64,000 nucleotides of DNA from Paragordius varius (GCA_964247055.1 OZ176057.1:434001-498000); one strand, 5' to 3'; numbered from the stretch's first letter, positions 13,100 to 25,352 are shown. A program made the numbers and translations. Notes: generated from the sequence alone by a model not told the origin.

Positions 13100-13500
13100 T
13101 TAATTAATCAAATAAAAACGCCCCCATCTACTTATTTTAATTAATAATAATGGTTTTATACAATCTAAAAAACCGCCAAATACGTCCCACATCATTGCTT
13201 TACAACCAAACAACCGCCGCTCTCCTAATTTCAAAGAATATTTTATACAATCAAAAAACCGAAAAATTTGTCCTTCTATCGCAAACATTGCTTCACAATA
13301 CCCTATTAATAACCGTCGATATGCTTTTATACAATAAAAAAACCGCAAATATACCCACAATATTGCTTTACAGCCAAACAATCGCCGCTCTCCTTATTTA
13401 AAACAATATTTTACACAATCCAAAAAACCGCCAAATTTGTCCTTATATCTTACCACATGTACAATATTCAAATAATAATCGCCGTAATTACCGCCAACTT
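13100..13500. repeat. Diverged 85-bp satellite half-units, second locus
   Basis: Four or more half-units related to the array at 4990-6345, with repeated AAAAAACCGCCAAAT, CATTGCTTTACA and ACCGCC/ACCGTCGATATGCTT blocks. They sit at the same distance downstream of the kinase pseudogene as the main array sits from the kinase, so gene tail and satellite were duplicated together. This locus was not homogenised like the main array. Short frames on both strands here are not genes. Confidence 0.8.
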
Positions 13501-14149
13501 GCTGTACTAAACTCATTGAATAATATAAAATAAATATAATTAATTTTTCGGGAATATATATAAAATTAATTTTTCATTAACTTGTTTATTTATTGTTTGC
13601 CGAGACTTTGCCATACTTTAGGCCAGCAACTATTAATATACAGATAAAAGTAATATATATACAGCTGATAAATTACGAATTTTTCGTTATGCCTTCATAT
13701 AAACCAATTTTTTTACCACCAAAACTTTTTAATTTTGCTAAAAACTGTGTTTTGGGTTGCATAAAAGTTTTCGTTAAAAATGGAGATTACTCGTAAGGGC
13801 CCACTTAGGCAAAAGAAGCATGTGCAGGGATAGTTAAAGACATTTTTATCTTCCTTTTAAAAACAAGACATTTGCCCCAATTTTTATCCTCACTCAAACG
13901 CATATGAATTTTTATTATGCTACAGCGACAAATGACATGGAACAGCTTGCATAAAAAACGAAAAATATAAGCAAATTTTTTACGATTTACACAAAAAATG
14001 TTATTATACGGACAACATGTGAAAATTAAAAGATATTATTTAATAGACAACGATTAAACCTTAAATTTTTAAATAACCCATCATTTTGGTATTTGAGAAG
14101 GAGTAGTGGTGTTAATTGCTAATACACACAATGTTACACAGCGTCCACA
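13501..14149. other. AT-rich spacer, one unexplained short frame
   Basis: A 67-codon plus-strand frame at 13593-13796 has no recognisable domain and no clear splice signals. Nothing else is visible. Confidence 0.3.
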
Positions 14150-15205
14150 AAAAATAGCCTAAGAAATATATATATTCTGATAGTGAGGATTATCATAGTG
14201 CTTTTGGCTTTGGCCCTTACTTACTATTAATAGAGTTATTTGCACTTTTGTGTTAAATGATCCATATCAGAAAATGGTGAAATCGTAGCATATTATTTAA
14301 AAAAAATTTATTGGTGAAAGCTAGAGGCTTCATTTCAAAAAATATCGCTATCTTATTATTATTATCGCTATCATAACATAAATAAAAAACGCAAAACAAT
14401 ATTTTCAAAAAAAATTTAGATGAATGCTCTGAAAAATATTTTTACTCTTCTAAAATGGGCTAGTCCTCTTAAAATAAAAGCAAAATGCCGGTGTGCCATA
14501 AAATGATATCGAGTAAAAACATTTTTTAAAAAAGAATTTTTAGCAAAATTTTGTAGCGTCATATTTGAAGCATGATGAAACGGTGGGAAAACGCTTTAAG
14601 ACATTATAAAAACACTTCTAAATTATTTGATGGTAGTAAACATTTCTATCACATCATATTGATTAAAATATTCGTTCGTCTTCAAATTTATATTAAATAA
14701 ATGTTTTTTTATAAAATAACACCCTGATTTTTAGGCAAACGAACATATTAATTTAAATTCTAAAGCAATAGAAATGTTCAGCATCCTCGAGTAAAGAAAA
14801 ACTGTGTCTATAATATCTAAAACCGTTTGACCGTTTCCATCAAGACTTATGAAATAAATTTCAACAAAATTTTGCTAAAAATTATTAATATTTTTAATTG
14901 ATATTAATTTAGCACATATTTAAAATTATGGCGCGATCCCAGCATTTTTTCGTCTATTAGCACTAACCATTTTAGAAGAGCAAAAAAGTTGGGACCTTCA
15001 GAGCCCACGTCTTAAAATTAAATTTTTTTGAAAATATTGTTTTACTTTTTATATGAGTTTATAATTATTTTGGTGATATTTTTTGGCATGAAGTCTCTAG
15101 CTTTCAATTTTCTGATATGGAGCACTTACCACAAAAGTGTAAATAACTTTATTAAATTACTCGTAGGGCCCAAACCAAAAGCACCAAAATCCTGTGTTAT
15201 AATTT
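14150..15205. mobile_element. Foldback element family B, copy 3 (most complete)
   Basis: The left arm, about 14160-14350, contains TATCATAGTGCTTTTGGCTT, CACTTTTGTG, TATCAGAAAATGGT and AAAGCTAGAGGCTTCAT. The right arm, about 15065-15205, carries the same blocks inverted, from ATGAAGTCTCTAGCTTT to CCAAAAGCACCA. Further in are paired TCTTCTAAAATGGG and TTAGAAGAGCAAAAAA blocks. The centre is non-coding. No transposase is present, so the family must have moved in trans; superfamily unknown. Confidence 0.65.
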
Positions 15206-15299
15206 AAAACTTTAAAAATAGTTTATTTGGGAAAAATCAACGGTTAAAAATCTAATTGTAGTAAAAAAATTATCTTTTAGCTTAAATATGACTGTATTT

Positions 15300-15765
15300 C
15301 AACGGCTTTTAAGGTATTTGCATTAAACGTCCCTATAATAACAGAAAAGGCTTTTGTGTTTATTCTATCCTGTACAATATAGCTAAAATAAGTTTAAACT
15401 ATTTCATATCCGAAAGTCTTTTTGAAGACTTGGATTTATTTGACAAAAACTATAAAAACTCCCCACAAACGTAAGTCCCTATCTAAATATATAGACCAAA
15501 CTCGTGAAAGGCATCTACTAATTTAAGAAGATGAAAAAATTTAAAATTAGTAATGGTTACAAAGCCCCTTTATATCCTCTTATGCACCCTGTATATCCAA
15601 CAACCAACTAGAGCGGCACATAGAAAATAATCTGGGATGGGTGGTGGTGTGGTGAGCATGGGAAGGACTCTTCAAGCTTTTCAATCAGATAAAAATCTAC
15701 AAAGCGGGCATCGCTATATCCAAAGCCCTTACAACGATGATAGCTCTAGACAGATAATGCGAAAT
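15300..15765. repeat. Dispersed repeat, copy 2 of 2
   Basis: Second copy of the repeat at 8930-9255; it keeps CAAGCTTTTCAAT, CTACAAAGCGGGCAT and CCTTACAACGATG in the same order. A moderately GC-richer island without an intact frame, placed just before the hAT element. Confidence 0.45.
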
Positions 15766-15794
15766 GTACATCGTCTAGTTTTTTACGCGTATGA

Positions 15795-15802
15795 TTCATA
15801 CA
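15795..15802. repeat. 8-bp target site duplication, left (TTCATACA)
   Basis: TTCATACA immediately precedes the TIR at 15803 and is repeated exactly at 18880-18887. An 8-bp duplication is the hAT hallmark. Confidence 0.93.
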
Positions 15803-18800
15803 TAAGGTGACCAGATTTTTTGAAGGAAAAAGCGGGACAAATCTGAGACGGGGATAGTAATATTTATTTATTTTTAACACAAATACATTATAAATATTAA
15901 AAAATTTGTACCTTACAGGTTGTTTGTACCTTATTCAATAAATTTACATGTGCACGAACAAAGGGTGAAGTGATTGTAGTATTCTAGAAAAAAAGAATAA
16001 AGACGAAATCATCACAAAGTGCGCTGGGTAATGCAAGAAGCGGCACAAAAAATATTTTTAACAATTTAGCGAATAATCTTAATCAAAACATTATTGGCAG
16101 ATACACAACGCTATTCAAACAGCTACTGATTTGTTACCCCTAGATGTGGAAAATATAGATGTTAAAATGCTTGGATATTGTAGAACTGTTGGTTAGCTCT
16201 TTTGCCAGCGATTGAAATATTAAAAATGTGATCTCCTAGAATCCTATTTTTTATCACAGGACAAAGGTCAAAATTCCAAGTCAAAAAAGGTTAGAAAATA
16301 ATTTTATACCATTACCTAATCGCAATATTATAAAGCATCAAGAAAAACAAGGCTCAATGAATAGCCAGAATATAAAAATGTTTTATACAAGAAACGATTA
16401 TTTGGAAGACAAGACGGTGCACAATGACACTTTTTTATGAAGTCTCATTATTAAATATTATTGAATGAAAACTTATATTATGGACAACAGAAAAAAATAC
16501 GTAGGATAGAAATGGTTAAAATGCTATTGAACGCGTTTTTCCACAGTAAATTATAGTCAAGGGCACGGAATCAAATTTAAATGTTGAATAAAAACCATTT
16601 TATGTGTTCAAATATAATTTGACAAATTATGAAGACTTATACAATTTAAGTAATTTTGTTTATTTTTTAACATAAAAATTTTATAAATATAAGAAAATAT
16701 TTTATTCTTTGGTATATTTTTTGTTTGAGTGAATGCGTTTTAGCAGATTGTCATCATTTTTTAAAATATTGTAGAAGTCCTCACAAGAATTTGTCAAATT
16801 ATATTTGACAGATAAAACGGCCTTTAAAGTTTCAACATTTGAATTTGATTTTTCCGATGTCCACACCTGGTTTACTGTGGAAAAAACGCGCTCAGTAGCA
16901 GCGTTGGTTCAGGTAAAGATAGTGCGAATTCCACAATTTTTAAAATATTATTGTATGTAAAATAGTTGGCTTCAAAATGATGAAATATTTCCAACCATTT
17001 CTTACTGTATATTTTTCTTTTGTCCATAATTTAAGTGTTTCATCATTAATATATCTTTTAACTAAAGATACTTCAGAAAAAAGATCATTTTCTGAAAGAT
17101 TACTTTTTGAGAATTTTCGGGAACAGATATAATCAAATGATTTTTGAACATCGCACCATTTAAATTCTGTTTTTAATGTTATCCAATGAAAATGATCAAT
17201 TTGAATTGCGTCGTCCAGTCTTCCAAATATTTTTTACATTTTGTATAAAACATTTTTATATGGTACAGGATATCTTGGCGATTTATTAAGCCTTGTTTTT
17301 TTAATTATTTATTATATTGCGGATGTTTAATGGTATATAATTATTTCCTAACCGTTCTTGACATTGGAATTTTAGGTTTCTAACTTCATTGGCCACTTCG
17401 ATTGATGAAATTTTGTCACCTTCTATAAATTTAATAACATTTTAAAAGAGAGAAGCTTGATTATGTAAGTATTCTAACCATATTTTTGAAGAATCACTTT
17501 TAAAAAACTTTTTTAAAGTTGTATGACATTTGTCGTGTGATAAAAAAGTGATTTTAAAGGATCACACATTTTTAAAATTCTTTCGATAGCTGGCATAAAA
17601 GCTAACCAACGAGTTTTACAATATTCAAGCATTTTTTGATATTGAACTTCTGGATTTTCACAGAATTCGTAAGCGTTTCACGCGTACCGTGTATATATAA
17701 AAATAGGATTATATTTTAACAACTTACATTTTCTACATCTAAGGATAACAAATCAGCAGCTGTTTGAATATCGTTGTGTATTATATGCGCTGCACACCCA
17801 TCGCCAATAATGTGTTGATAAAGATTTTCTGCTAATTATATTTTTTGTTCCCCTCCTTGCTTTTCCACCGAAATTCGTATTGGTTTTGTCAGCACAATAT
17901 GCGATAATTTTGTCTTTTAAATTAGTTTTTTATAGAATATGCATTACTGAAGTAAATGTTATTTCGGAATTTTCACCGGGTAAAGAAATTAAATCTAAAA
18001 TTTTAATTTTTACTCCGGTTTCTGAATCAAAATATCTTATTAAAGTGGGAAATAATTTTGTTTCATGGTGATTTGATGCATCAGAGTATAGGGATAAGAA
18101 ATTAATTTTCAGCAAATTTTTTGTATTTCAGAAAATGCATGTGGAAAGAACATTGCACACAATGGCTTCAGCCTTTGTACGGGCACATGTAAATTTTTTA
18201 TGGATAACGTGCGAATAACCTGTGAGGTACAGTCCATAGATCTAAAGAAATGATTGTGATTAAAGGCGTGAAAAGATAACACGCCCTCAGCTAGTGCCAA
18301 ATTCTTTTCTTCCTTTCCAAAAGCGGTTTTTCGAAAAAAATCGCTCATTGTAAGATGATGCCGCCATATCTAAACATTTTTTATGTTTCTGTGTTTCCAT
18401 ATGCTTTGTAATATCATGCTTGCCGCCATGTGCTAGGGTAAATTCCCCCTCGCATAAAAGACTGATTCATTCTTAGATTTTTGATAAAAGGAAAATCTTT
18501 CATTAATTGATCGTTGAATTTACAACCTCTTTTTGTGCTCATATTTATAAACTACTATTAGCATAATAAATATTATATTACCTTAATTTTCTGGAATAAA
18601 CGTGTAAGCTACCGATTTGTGGTATTAACTTGGCTTTTTGATTGATGACAGTATTAGTAGGAAGCAAAGTGTATATGGTATAAATTCGAAAAAAATAAAT
18701 AATTTTATAAAAATAATATTTTAATTTAAAATTGAATAGATTTTAAAGATGTTTAATGATAAAAAACTTTATTTATATTAAAAAATTTTTTTTTATATAA

Positions 18801-18879
18801 TCGTGAAAAAGCGGGACATTTTAAAAACATAGCGGGACGCGGGACAAAGTGTGAAAAAGCGGGACGTCTGGTCACCTTA
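15803..18879 (-). mobile_element. hAT transposon, about 3.1 kb, broken
   Basis: The terminal inverted repeats are TAAGGTGACCAGA and TCTGGTCACCTTA, followed inward by AAAAAGCGGGAC-type subterminal repeats, and flanked by exact 8-bp duplications. On the minus strand, about 18500 to 16700 translates to pieces of a hAT transposase: the LALAEGVLSFHAFNHNHFF block (18109-18348), the SDASNHHETKLFPTLIRYFD block (17930-18115), a C-W-x-A-F block near 17590 and a C-terminal ERVFSTVN-like dimerisation block near 16880. The frame is interrupted by stops and shifts, so the copy is dead. Plus-strand sequence at 16080-16630 is an inverted, partly deleted copy of the same coding region (see separate entry). 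Confidence 0.9.
16080..16630 (+). pseudogene. Inverted partial transposase copy inside the hAT element
   Basis: This segment reads as the opposite-strand equivalent of about 16770-17830. Matched blocks include CTATTCAAACAGCTACTGATTTG (complement of the block near 17750), ATGCTTGGATATTGTA with TTGGTTAGCT (complement of ~17620), TTATATTATGGACAACAGAAA (complement of ~17015) and GAACGCGTTTTTCCACAGTAAA (complement of ~16870). Parts between are deleted. The two arms meet near 16650-16700, making a large interrupted palindrome. Confidence 0.8.
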
Positions 18880-18887
18880 TTCATACA
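18880..18887. repeat. 8-bp target site duplication, right (TTCATACA)
   Basis: Exact match to the left duplication at 15795-15802. Confidence 0.93.
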
Positions 18888-20259
18888 AGTTTCTTGAATG
18901 TAAAATTGTATAATTCGATTTGATTCTTCTTTTCTACTTTGGATATTTTTTAATCCTACCACAAGAAAACTCATAATATGGTTTAAATATGTAAATAATT
19001 AAATCACTTAATTTCAGTATGAGTAAAAAAGATTGCCAACTTTTGATTATTATTGCCGATAGCATTATTAATTTCTCGATGCGTATCAATAAAAATTATT
19101 TTTAGGTACACAGCTGCATTAAGGTGTATAGATTTTATAATAAACTCTTTTTAATGTATACATTTTTTTTATAATTTGATTGCAAAGCGTCAGAATAAAG
19201 ATCGTCTGCCTTTTAAATATAGGAAAATCAGCCCTCTTATTAATCCTTTAGAATATGGGTGACTGTCCATTTGTAAAAAGTGCAATCTAAAGAGGCTTAA
19301 TATCCTGATAATCCTTTTATAAAAATTGAGTCTCCGGCCAAACTTCATTTGTTTGGGGAAACAGTACCTATGCCACAGGAAAACCAAAGATAATCCCTTT
19401 TTATATTAAATTTATTTTATTTGATAATCTTTTAACTATATATTTTTATTTATTTTATATAGGTTATTATTATGTTTTTTGTCGTTAAAACTAATATATC
19501 TGATCAACAACTTAATTAATAACAGACCTCTCCAAAAACCAAACAAAATGTCCTTTCCAAAGCGCAGGTTTGGTACGGTATTTTTTTATTTCCTTTTTTA
19601 ATAAACAAATTAAATAACATTAACTTACAGCGAAAAAATTGAAACATGATAATATTATACACATACATAATTTGTAATCATAAAATTTCAGTATAACTCA
19701 CGGTACTCCTACAATTGGTTCACCAATTGTACGAGGGGTGTACCCAAGGCTTTTGTCATTTAGGTAAACAAACGAATCCTTTATTCATAAATCCGAATTG
19801 ATAGAAATGTTTAATATCATCGAATTATATACATAGTAACAAAATGATAAAATATATTCTGATAGGAAATTACATTCTCTCTTACTAAAACAATATATAT
19901 ATATATATATATTTATTTATATTTTAAACATGACCTTTTTCTCAAATTTTAAGCCTTCAACCATCTAATAAATCATTTCAACTAATTTTCGAAACAGTTC
20001 ATTCGTAAAAAGCTGAATATTCATTTCCAAGGTATTACCTAAAATTGGATTGATTTTTTAACGATGTTTTACATTATTTAGTTTAACGATGTAATAAAAA
20101 TTAGCTATACATATTATGTAAAACGCAGTTTGTTAGACTATGATATTGAATAATAAAAGGTTGGCAAACAATAGTCTATTATAATCCAGTAATAACATGG
20201 ATATTACAATAACAACATAAAATATCCCAAATTATAGTAGTTTGGGAGTTTCGATAACA
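18888..20259. other. AT-rich spacer with an (AT)n microsatellite
   Basis: No exon recognised. A short (AT)n run lies at about 19891-19912. A 65-codon minus-strand frame at 19190-19387 has no family resemblance I can see. Confidence 0.35.
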
Positions 20260-21317
20260 AACTGGACAACAAATTTTCCTGCCACTCGAGTTTTTTGCAT
20301 TTTCTGATATTTATTATCATTTTAACAGTAAATATGAAATAAAAATTATAACTCGATGGAAGAATTTCGTATAATTTGATTATTTTTATTATGCGCCCTC
20401 TTTATCAAAATTTTACTAAAAAATGTTTTTAAAGAGTAATAAAAACTCTATAAAATGCATACTAATATGTATTACATCGACAGTTTATATTGGACTTAAA
20501 GAGCGACAAACGCGCGAAGCGAGAGCATTTTTTTTAATTATTATATTTTTAAAACTAATGGATGAAAATAGCTCAAACTTTGTTTTGGTCCAAAAAATAT
20601 AACACAAGAAAGTTTTTTTGATGATAACATTTTTTTATCGCTTTTATGTCACTCAAAACAGTCATTTTTGTTTTTTAAAAATTACCATCTCATCAATATT
20701 AATTTATTTTCTTTACGAGGCTGATAATTTCGAAATTTTAAAGATAAAAACAAAGTTTAAGGTATTTTTGATTCTTAATAGCCATTGTGTAATAAATTTA
20801 CAGTTATAACTATGCATTTTAGTATCCATTAGGTAAAATATTTATGATAAAAATAATTTTTATCAAAAAAGCAAACCAAAAGCTTTTTTCAAACATTTTT
20901 TAAAATTAAATACTAATATAATAATTATATTAAAATAATCTATATGATTTTCAAATTAGTTTGTCTGTGAAAATTCTTGACTTATTTAAGGATTGAAAAT
21001 TTCGACCATTTAAATCCAAATAACTTACTTTTACATCCGATTGATTTAAATGAATTACTACCATTTAAAAGATGCAGTTTTTTGCGCTCTTTCGAATGAT
21101 ATAAAATACATGGCTTCATATCTAAAACTTTTAATTTTCGAAATTTCGAGTTTAATGTTAAATCGGGGCCAAAAATAATCGATAAACTCTAATATAAAAA
21201 AATTCTTGCATGCTAGACCAATTTTCTTTTCAGATATACTAATTATGTACTTAAATGAAATAAATTTTAAATTTACAAGAATGGCAGTTAAAAAAAGTTA
21301 AAATTTGTTGTCTAGTG
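20260..21317. mobile_element. CACTA-like non-autonomous element, copy 2 (inverted)
   Basis: The sequence matches 58960-60083 along its whole length in reverse orientation. The right end is TGTTGTCTAGTG; the left end has drifted to AACTGGACAACAAATTTT. Both copies carry a CG-containing patch (here near 20503-20528, GACAAACGCGCGAAGCGAGA) that stands out in this AT-rich region. No coding frame is longer than 63 codons. Confidence 0.82.
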
Positions 21318-21409
21318 CTATTAATAACTTTTTTATAAGTAATAAATGTATAAAATCTAATATAACATTTAAAATTAAAAGTTTTAACAATTAGCATAAA
21401 AATGACCTC

Positions 21410-21960
21410 TAAGTTACGCAGGATAGTTCAAGAGGGACTACGTTCAGCTTGGTCCTAGCACCGAGACGAAACGTAAACTTTCCCCCCGTGCCTGTGTCAA
21501 TCTTTCCTTTGCTATGCGTGACTACAGCGGTACGCCCCACAGCGCTCCTATATCATTATGCTAAAAAGCAAAGGCATACAAAGAGGGAGCCTAAACGAGT
21601 GCATATAGAGTGACACCTGTTGGACGAAGCGGTACATATCCCGCTAAGCTACAGGCTATCCGGGATTGATCGTTTATGCGGTCGTCCAACCAATACTGGC
21701 ATACAGTACATTCCCTTGCATGTTTGTTGCGAATATATATTTATAGTCATAGTATTACCATTATTATAAAGTTATCTGATTGTGAGGTATATCATAAGTA
21801 AGCAGGTAGGCCATTGATAAACGGTCCATACTAATTTATCCACATATATCCAAGTATCTAGAGAAGGTTATGACAGACTTGCTCCCTACCGTCTCTGTCC
21901 TCACAGGGCGACCCTTACCGCCTTTCTACACTTTTACGCGCCTCAGGGCAGGGGGATTTC
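21410..21960 (-). other. GC-richer island; possible tRNA-derived SINE
   Basis: Composition changes abruptly: this block is close to 50% GC in places, unlike its surroundings. On the minus strand, around 21650-21600, TAGCTTAGCGGG resembles a Pol III A box and GGTGTCACTCT, about 22 nt further on, is a weak B-box-like match. The region also contains an inverted pair TTGGACGA/TCGTCCAA (21618-21694). A tRNA-derived SINE or other short element is possible. No protein frame is convincing. Confidence 0.3.
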
Positions 21961-22818
21961 AATAATTCTTAGAGCTTCTAAAAACATATCCAATGAAACG
22001 ATTAAACATATGTAGCAAAAATAATCGATGTAAATAAGGTGGCCAAAAATGATTTATGATATCAAAACTAACAAATGGCAAGGAAGTTACCGATTTACAA
22101 AATTAATCATTAAAAATTATATTACGAAAATCATGTTTTATTGCGCTAACAACGAAAACAAATTAAATAGTGACAATTAGCATAATATCAATTTTCAAAA
22201 TTTTAAAAGTCATACAAAAGTAATAAAAACTAATGTAATAAACCAAAAATCTTTTGTAAAATATAATTTATTGTCGACACGTGAATAATATAAAAAATAT
22301 GGAAATTTATTTATAATCATGTGATAGATTATAAAATTTGCGTACGGTTTCGGACACTGTATGTCCATCCTCAGCGTTAAAAAAATATAAATGGATATTG
22401 ATAAAATTGTTTGCTTTATATACAAATTTTAAAATGTTTATTGTTTATTTTTCCTAAAAGTATAATGTTAAAACAATTTGTCATCGAGAGTAGTTTAAAC
22501 CATGTCAAACAAACAATTTAGACTAAAAATAGAAATTAGCAAAGATTCTTAGCAGCGTATTATAAATATTTTGAGCAAAATTAGAATAAAATTAGCAAAA
22601 ATTCCAACAAGCAAGAATATTAGCAAATCAATTAATAAATAAAAATATAATTTTAGACTAAAAGTGGTGTTAAGGCCCAATAATTTGATAAGTTAACATT
22701 CAAAATATTCATGAAAAGTTTTAAGATTTTGAGATAATAATTAGGCCATAATTTTTATTATACACTGCATGATTAAGCAAAGCTCCCTATGATCGAGATT
22801 TTACTTTAAAAATTCTAT
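21961..22818. other. AT-rich spacer, nothing recognised
   Basis: Only short chance frames on both strands; no element termini or exons are recognisable. Confidence 0.35.
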
Positions 22819-22826
22819 GTAATAAG

Positions 22827-23501
22827 TAGGGTTGTGCTGACCAAGTCGTGACCCGGTCAATTGACCTGGTCATGACCAGGTCAGTGACAATTTATTTTTT
22901 GACCATGGTCATTAACAGCTGTTTTTCGAAAAATTACTCATAAATTTTATTTGGAAGAGATATATTAAGATTTTATTTTTTTAACATATTTAAAAAGTAT
23001 AAAATTAAATTTTTAAATATACTTATTTGACAATATAAAATTGTTAAACATGAATCTAATATTAGCTTTTAGCATATCCAGTTATTTCGAAAACAAAATC
23101 TGAACCAATAAAATGAAAAAAAATTTATAATTGGATATTTTAATGTTAAAAGAAAGTTGTAAAATAAACTAGGTAAAATTTTATTTGATATATCCAGTAT
23201 TAAAAGCTATGTAATTGAAGATTCAGAAGGCTATTAACATGCGGCAAAATTTATTTGAAAACAAAATTCTTGATTTAATTCGATTTCAAAATATTTATAA
23301 ATAATAAATATAAAAAAATTGTATAATACAAATTGTTATGAAAAAACATGACATTATTAGTGAAACGCAAGTGTCATTAGAACATTATTTTAACAGTCCA
23401 ATATCGTATGATATTTATTCAAGTAAAAAGTGGTCATGACCGTGGTCATGACCATGGTCTGATCGGACTTTTTTGAAAATGCAGTCAAATGCACAACCCT
23501 A
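22827..23501. mobile_element. hAT-type MITE, 675 bp, with TGACC palindromes
   Basis: The element is bounded by TAGGGTTGTGC and its complement GCACAACCCTA, and flanked by exact 8-bp duplications GTAATAAG (22819-22826 and 23502-23509), which assign it to the hAT superfamily. Just inside each end are clustered TGACC/GGTCA motifs, e.g. GGTCATGACCAGGTCA on the left and TGACCGTGGTCATGACCATG on the right, which may be transposase-binding sites. The interior is AT-rich and non-coding. Confidence 0.9.
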
Positions 23502-23579
23502 GTAATAAGTAAAAGATATTAAAATTTAAGAATATATTAAAATTGACCAGTTAGGAGCTGCATTATAGGGAATCAAAAT

Positions 23580-23800
23580 ATTGCAAATAATAAAAAGGCT
23601 TATCTATGGTGTGATACATCCGGGCGGCTACAGCACAAGCGGTGCAAAATAACATTTGCTTACTTGAAGCGACACCCTCCTGTAAATATGTCAGGTATGG
23701 CAATGGCACACAGTGAGGTGGTCGTAGAGCCCGGTAGGAGTAACATGCAGAGAATTTGCAACGTAGTTACGATCAGCAATATTCAGGAAAGTTGAAATTC
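23580..23800. other. GC-richer island, unidentified
   Basis: A block of balanced base composition (ATCCGGGCGGCTACAGCAC, GTCGTAGAGCCCGGTAGGAG) in AT-rich DNA. It may be a remnant of a transposon, but no frame or termini support a name. Confidence 0.25.
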
Positions 23801-24121
23801 CTCAAAAAAACCAATCAAAAGGGGACGAGTAATTGAACCAATAAATCATATAAGAAGATTTTATAAAGTGTTTAATCGTAGTACCCCCTAAAGTTTAAAA
23901 AATATCTACCATCCAAGCCATTAGTAAACTCCACCCCGTGTAATAAATGTGGCAAAACAACATACAAGTATTAAAATCAACTCTTAACCCAGCATCTGGG
24001 CATCACACCAAATAGTCCATATATATCGGTACAGTAATACTTTGCTACAGCCGATAAAACACATTTTCCATACAAAATGTGCAAAGAAAAGCGAACATTA
24101 TGATTTTATTAATTTGTTTCT

Positions 24122-24725
24122 TAACACTTCGATTCAATTTGGGGTATCAAAATACCCCAAACCAAATTAGAGGTAAAATTTTAAAAAAACTACTGAGGAA
24201 ACATTCCTAATTTAAATTATGCTTCTATCCAAATAAAAATTATATAAATAAACTTAAATACTTAATAAAATTTTGAAAAAAGTTCCATGTCAAACTACTT
24301 GGACACCATTTTTATCTTGCATAATTTCCTCCAAATATTGTGTTAATTTATTTTTCAAGGTATAATTAAAGCAATTTTTTGATTTAAATTACATCAAATA
24401 TTAATATAAATAGAAAAGTTGTTTATTTTGTATTATTCTTAATTTAGCCAATGCACACATGTCACTTTAAGCTAAATTTTTACCTTTGGGTTTTACTCAA
24501 AATAAATAATACCAAGTATTTTTAAAAAACTTTTTATATATTCCGGTTTATTATTGTTATGTAAGTGCAAAATTTTGCCATGGTTTCTTTTCCTTCCATA
24601 GTTTTTAAATTATTTAATTTAAATAGGCATGGGGTATCTAACTATCCCAATTTGGATCTACTAAAATGAATGTGTTGAATGTGTTGTATCCAAGTGTTAA
24701 ACTTAGTAAACACATTTTTTTAAAA
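24122..24725. mobile_element. MITE family D, left member of an inverted pair
   Basis: Starts TTAACACTTCGATTCAATTT with GGGGTAT next to it, and ends near ATCCCAATTTGGATC and TGTATCCAAGTGTTAA. The interior has the GTTCCATGTCAAACTAC / GGACACCATTTTTATC blocks shared with other copies. A reversed copy follows at once. Confidence 0.65.
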
Positions 24726-24779
24726 CAGATTTTAAAAATTATTTATATAAATAATTATAAATGAAAGTAGCTCATTATT

Positions 24780-25352
24780 CTTTTTTACCTTAACACTTGC
24801 ATACAACACATTCATTTCTGTTCTTCGAATCAATTGGGGTAATTAAATATTTCAGGCCTGTTTAAAATTTAATACTTTAAAAAATATAAAAGGAATCGGA
24901 ATCATGGAAAAATTTTATTATATAACATTAATAAACCGAAATATATAATAAACTATATTCAAAGATACTGATTATTATTTATTTTAAGCTAAAACTGTAA
25001 GGTTAAAATTTAGTCAACGTGATATGTGTCCAATGGTGAAATTGAAAATATAACAAAATGCCTTTCCTATTTCTATCAACATTAGATGTTATTAAAATAA
25101 AAAATTAGCTATTCTTTTACCTTTGATATTAAATAAAGACGATATTTTGCAAAAATTTTGTAAAATGGGAGTCGAAGAAGTTTGACATGAAACTTTTTTC
25201 AATTAGATATTTTAGCTTATTTAAATGATTTATATTAGGATAGAAGCATAAATATAATTTGGGACCGTTTTCTTCTGTAGTTTTTATAAAATATTAAATT
25301 AAATTTAGTCTGGGGTATTTAAATACCCCAATTTAAATCGAAGTGTTAAATA
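24780..25352. mobile_element. MITE family D, right member of an inverted pair
   Basis: The mirror image of 24122-24725: it starts with TTAACACTTGCATACAAC, contains AAGTTTGACATGAAACTTTT inverted relative to its neighbour, and ends ATACCCCAATTTAAATCG-AAGTGTTAA. The two copies together span 1.23 kb with matching outer ends and TTAA at both borders. Confidence 0.65.

Noticed and set aside
13100-13401. Overlapping 93- and 83-codon frames on both strands
   Set aside because: They read through the diverged satellite half-units and have no domain.
16080-16630. A separate gene on the plus strand
   Set aside because: Block-by-block match to the opposite strand of the neighbouring hAT transposase shows it is an inverted fragment.
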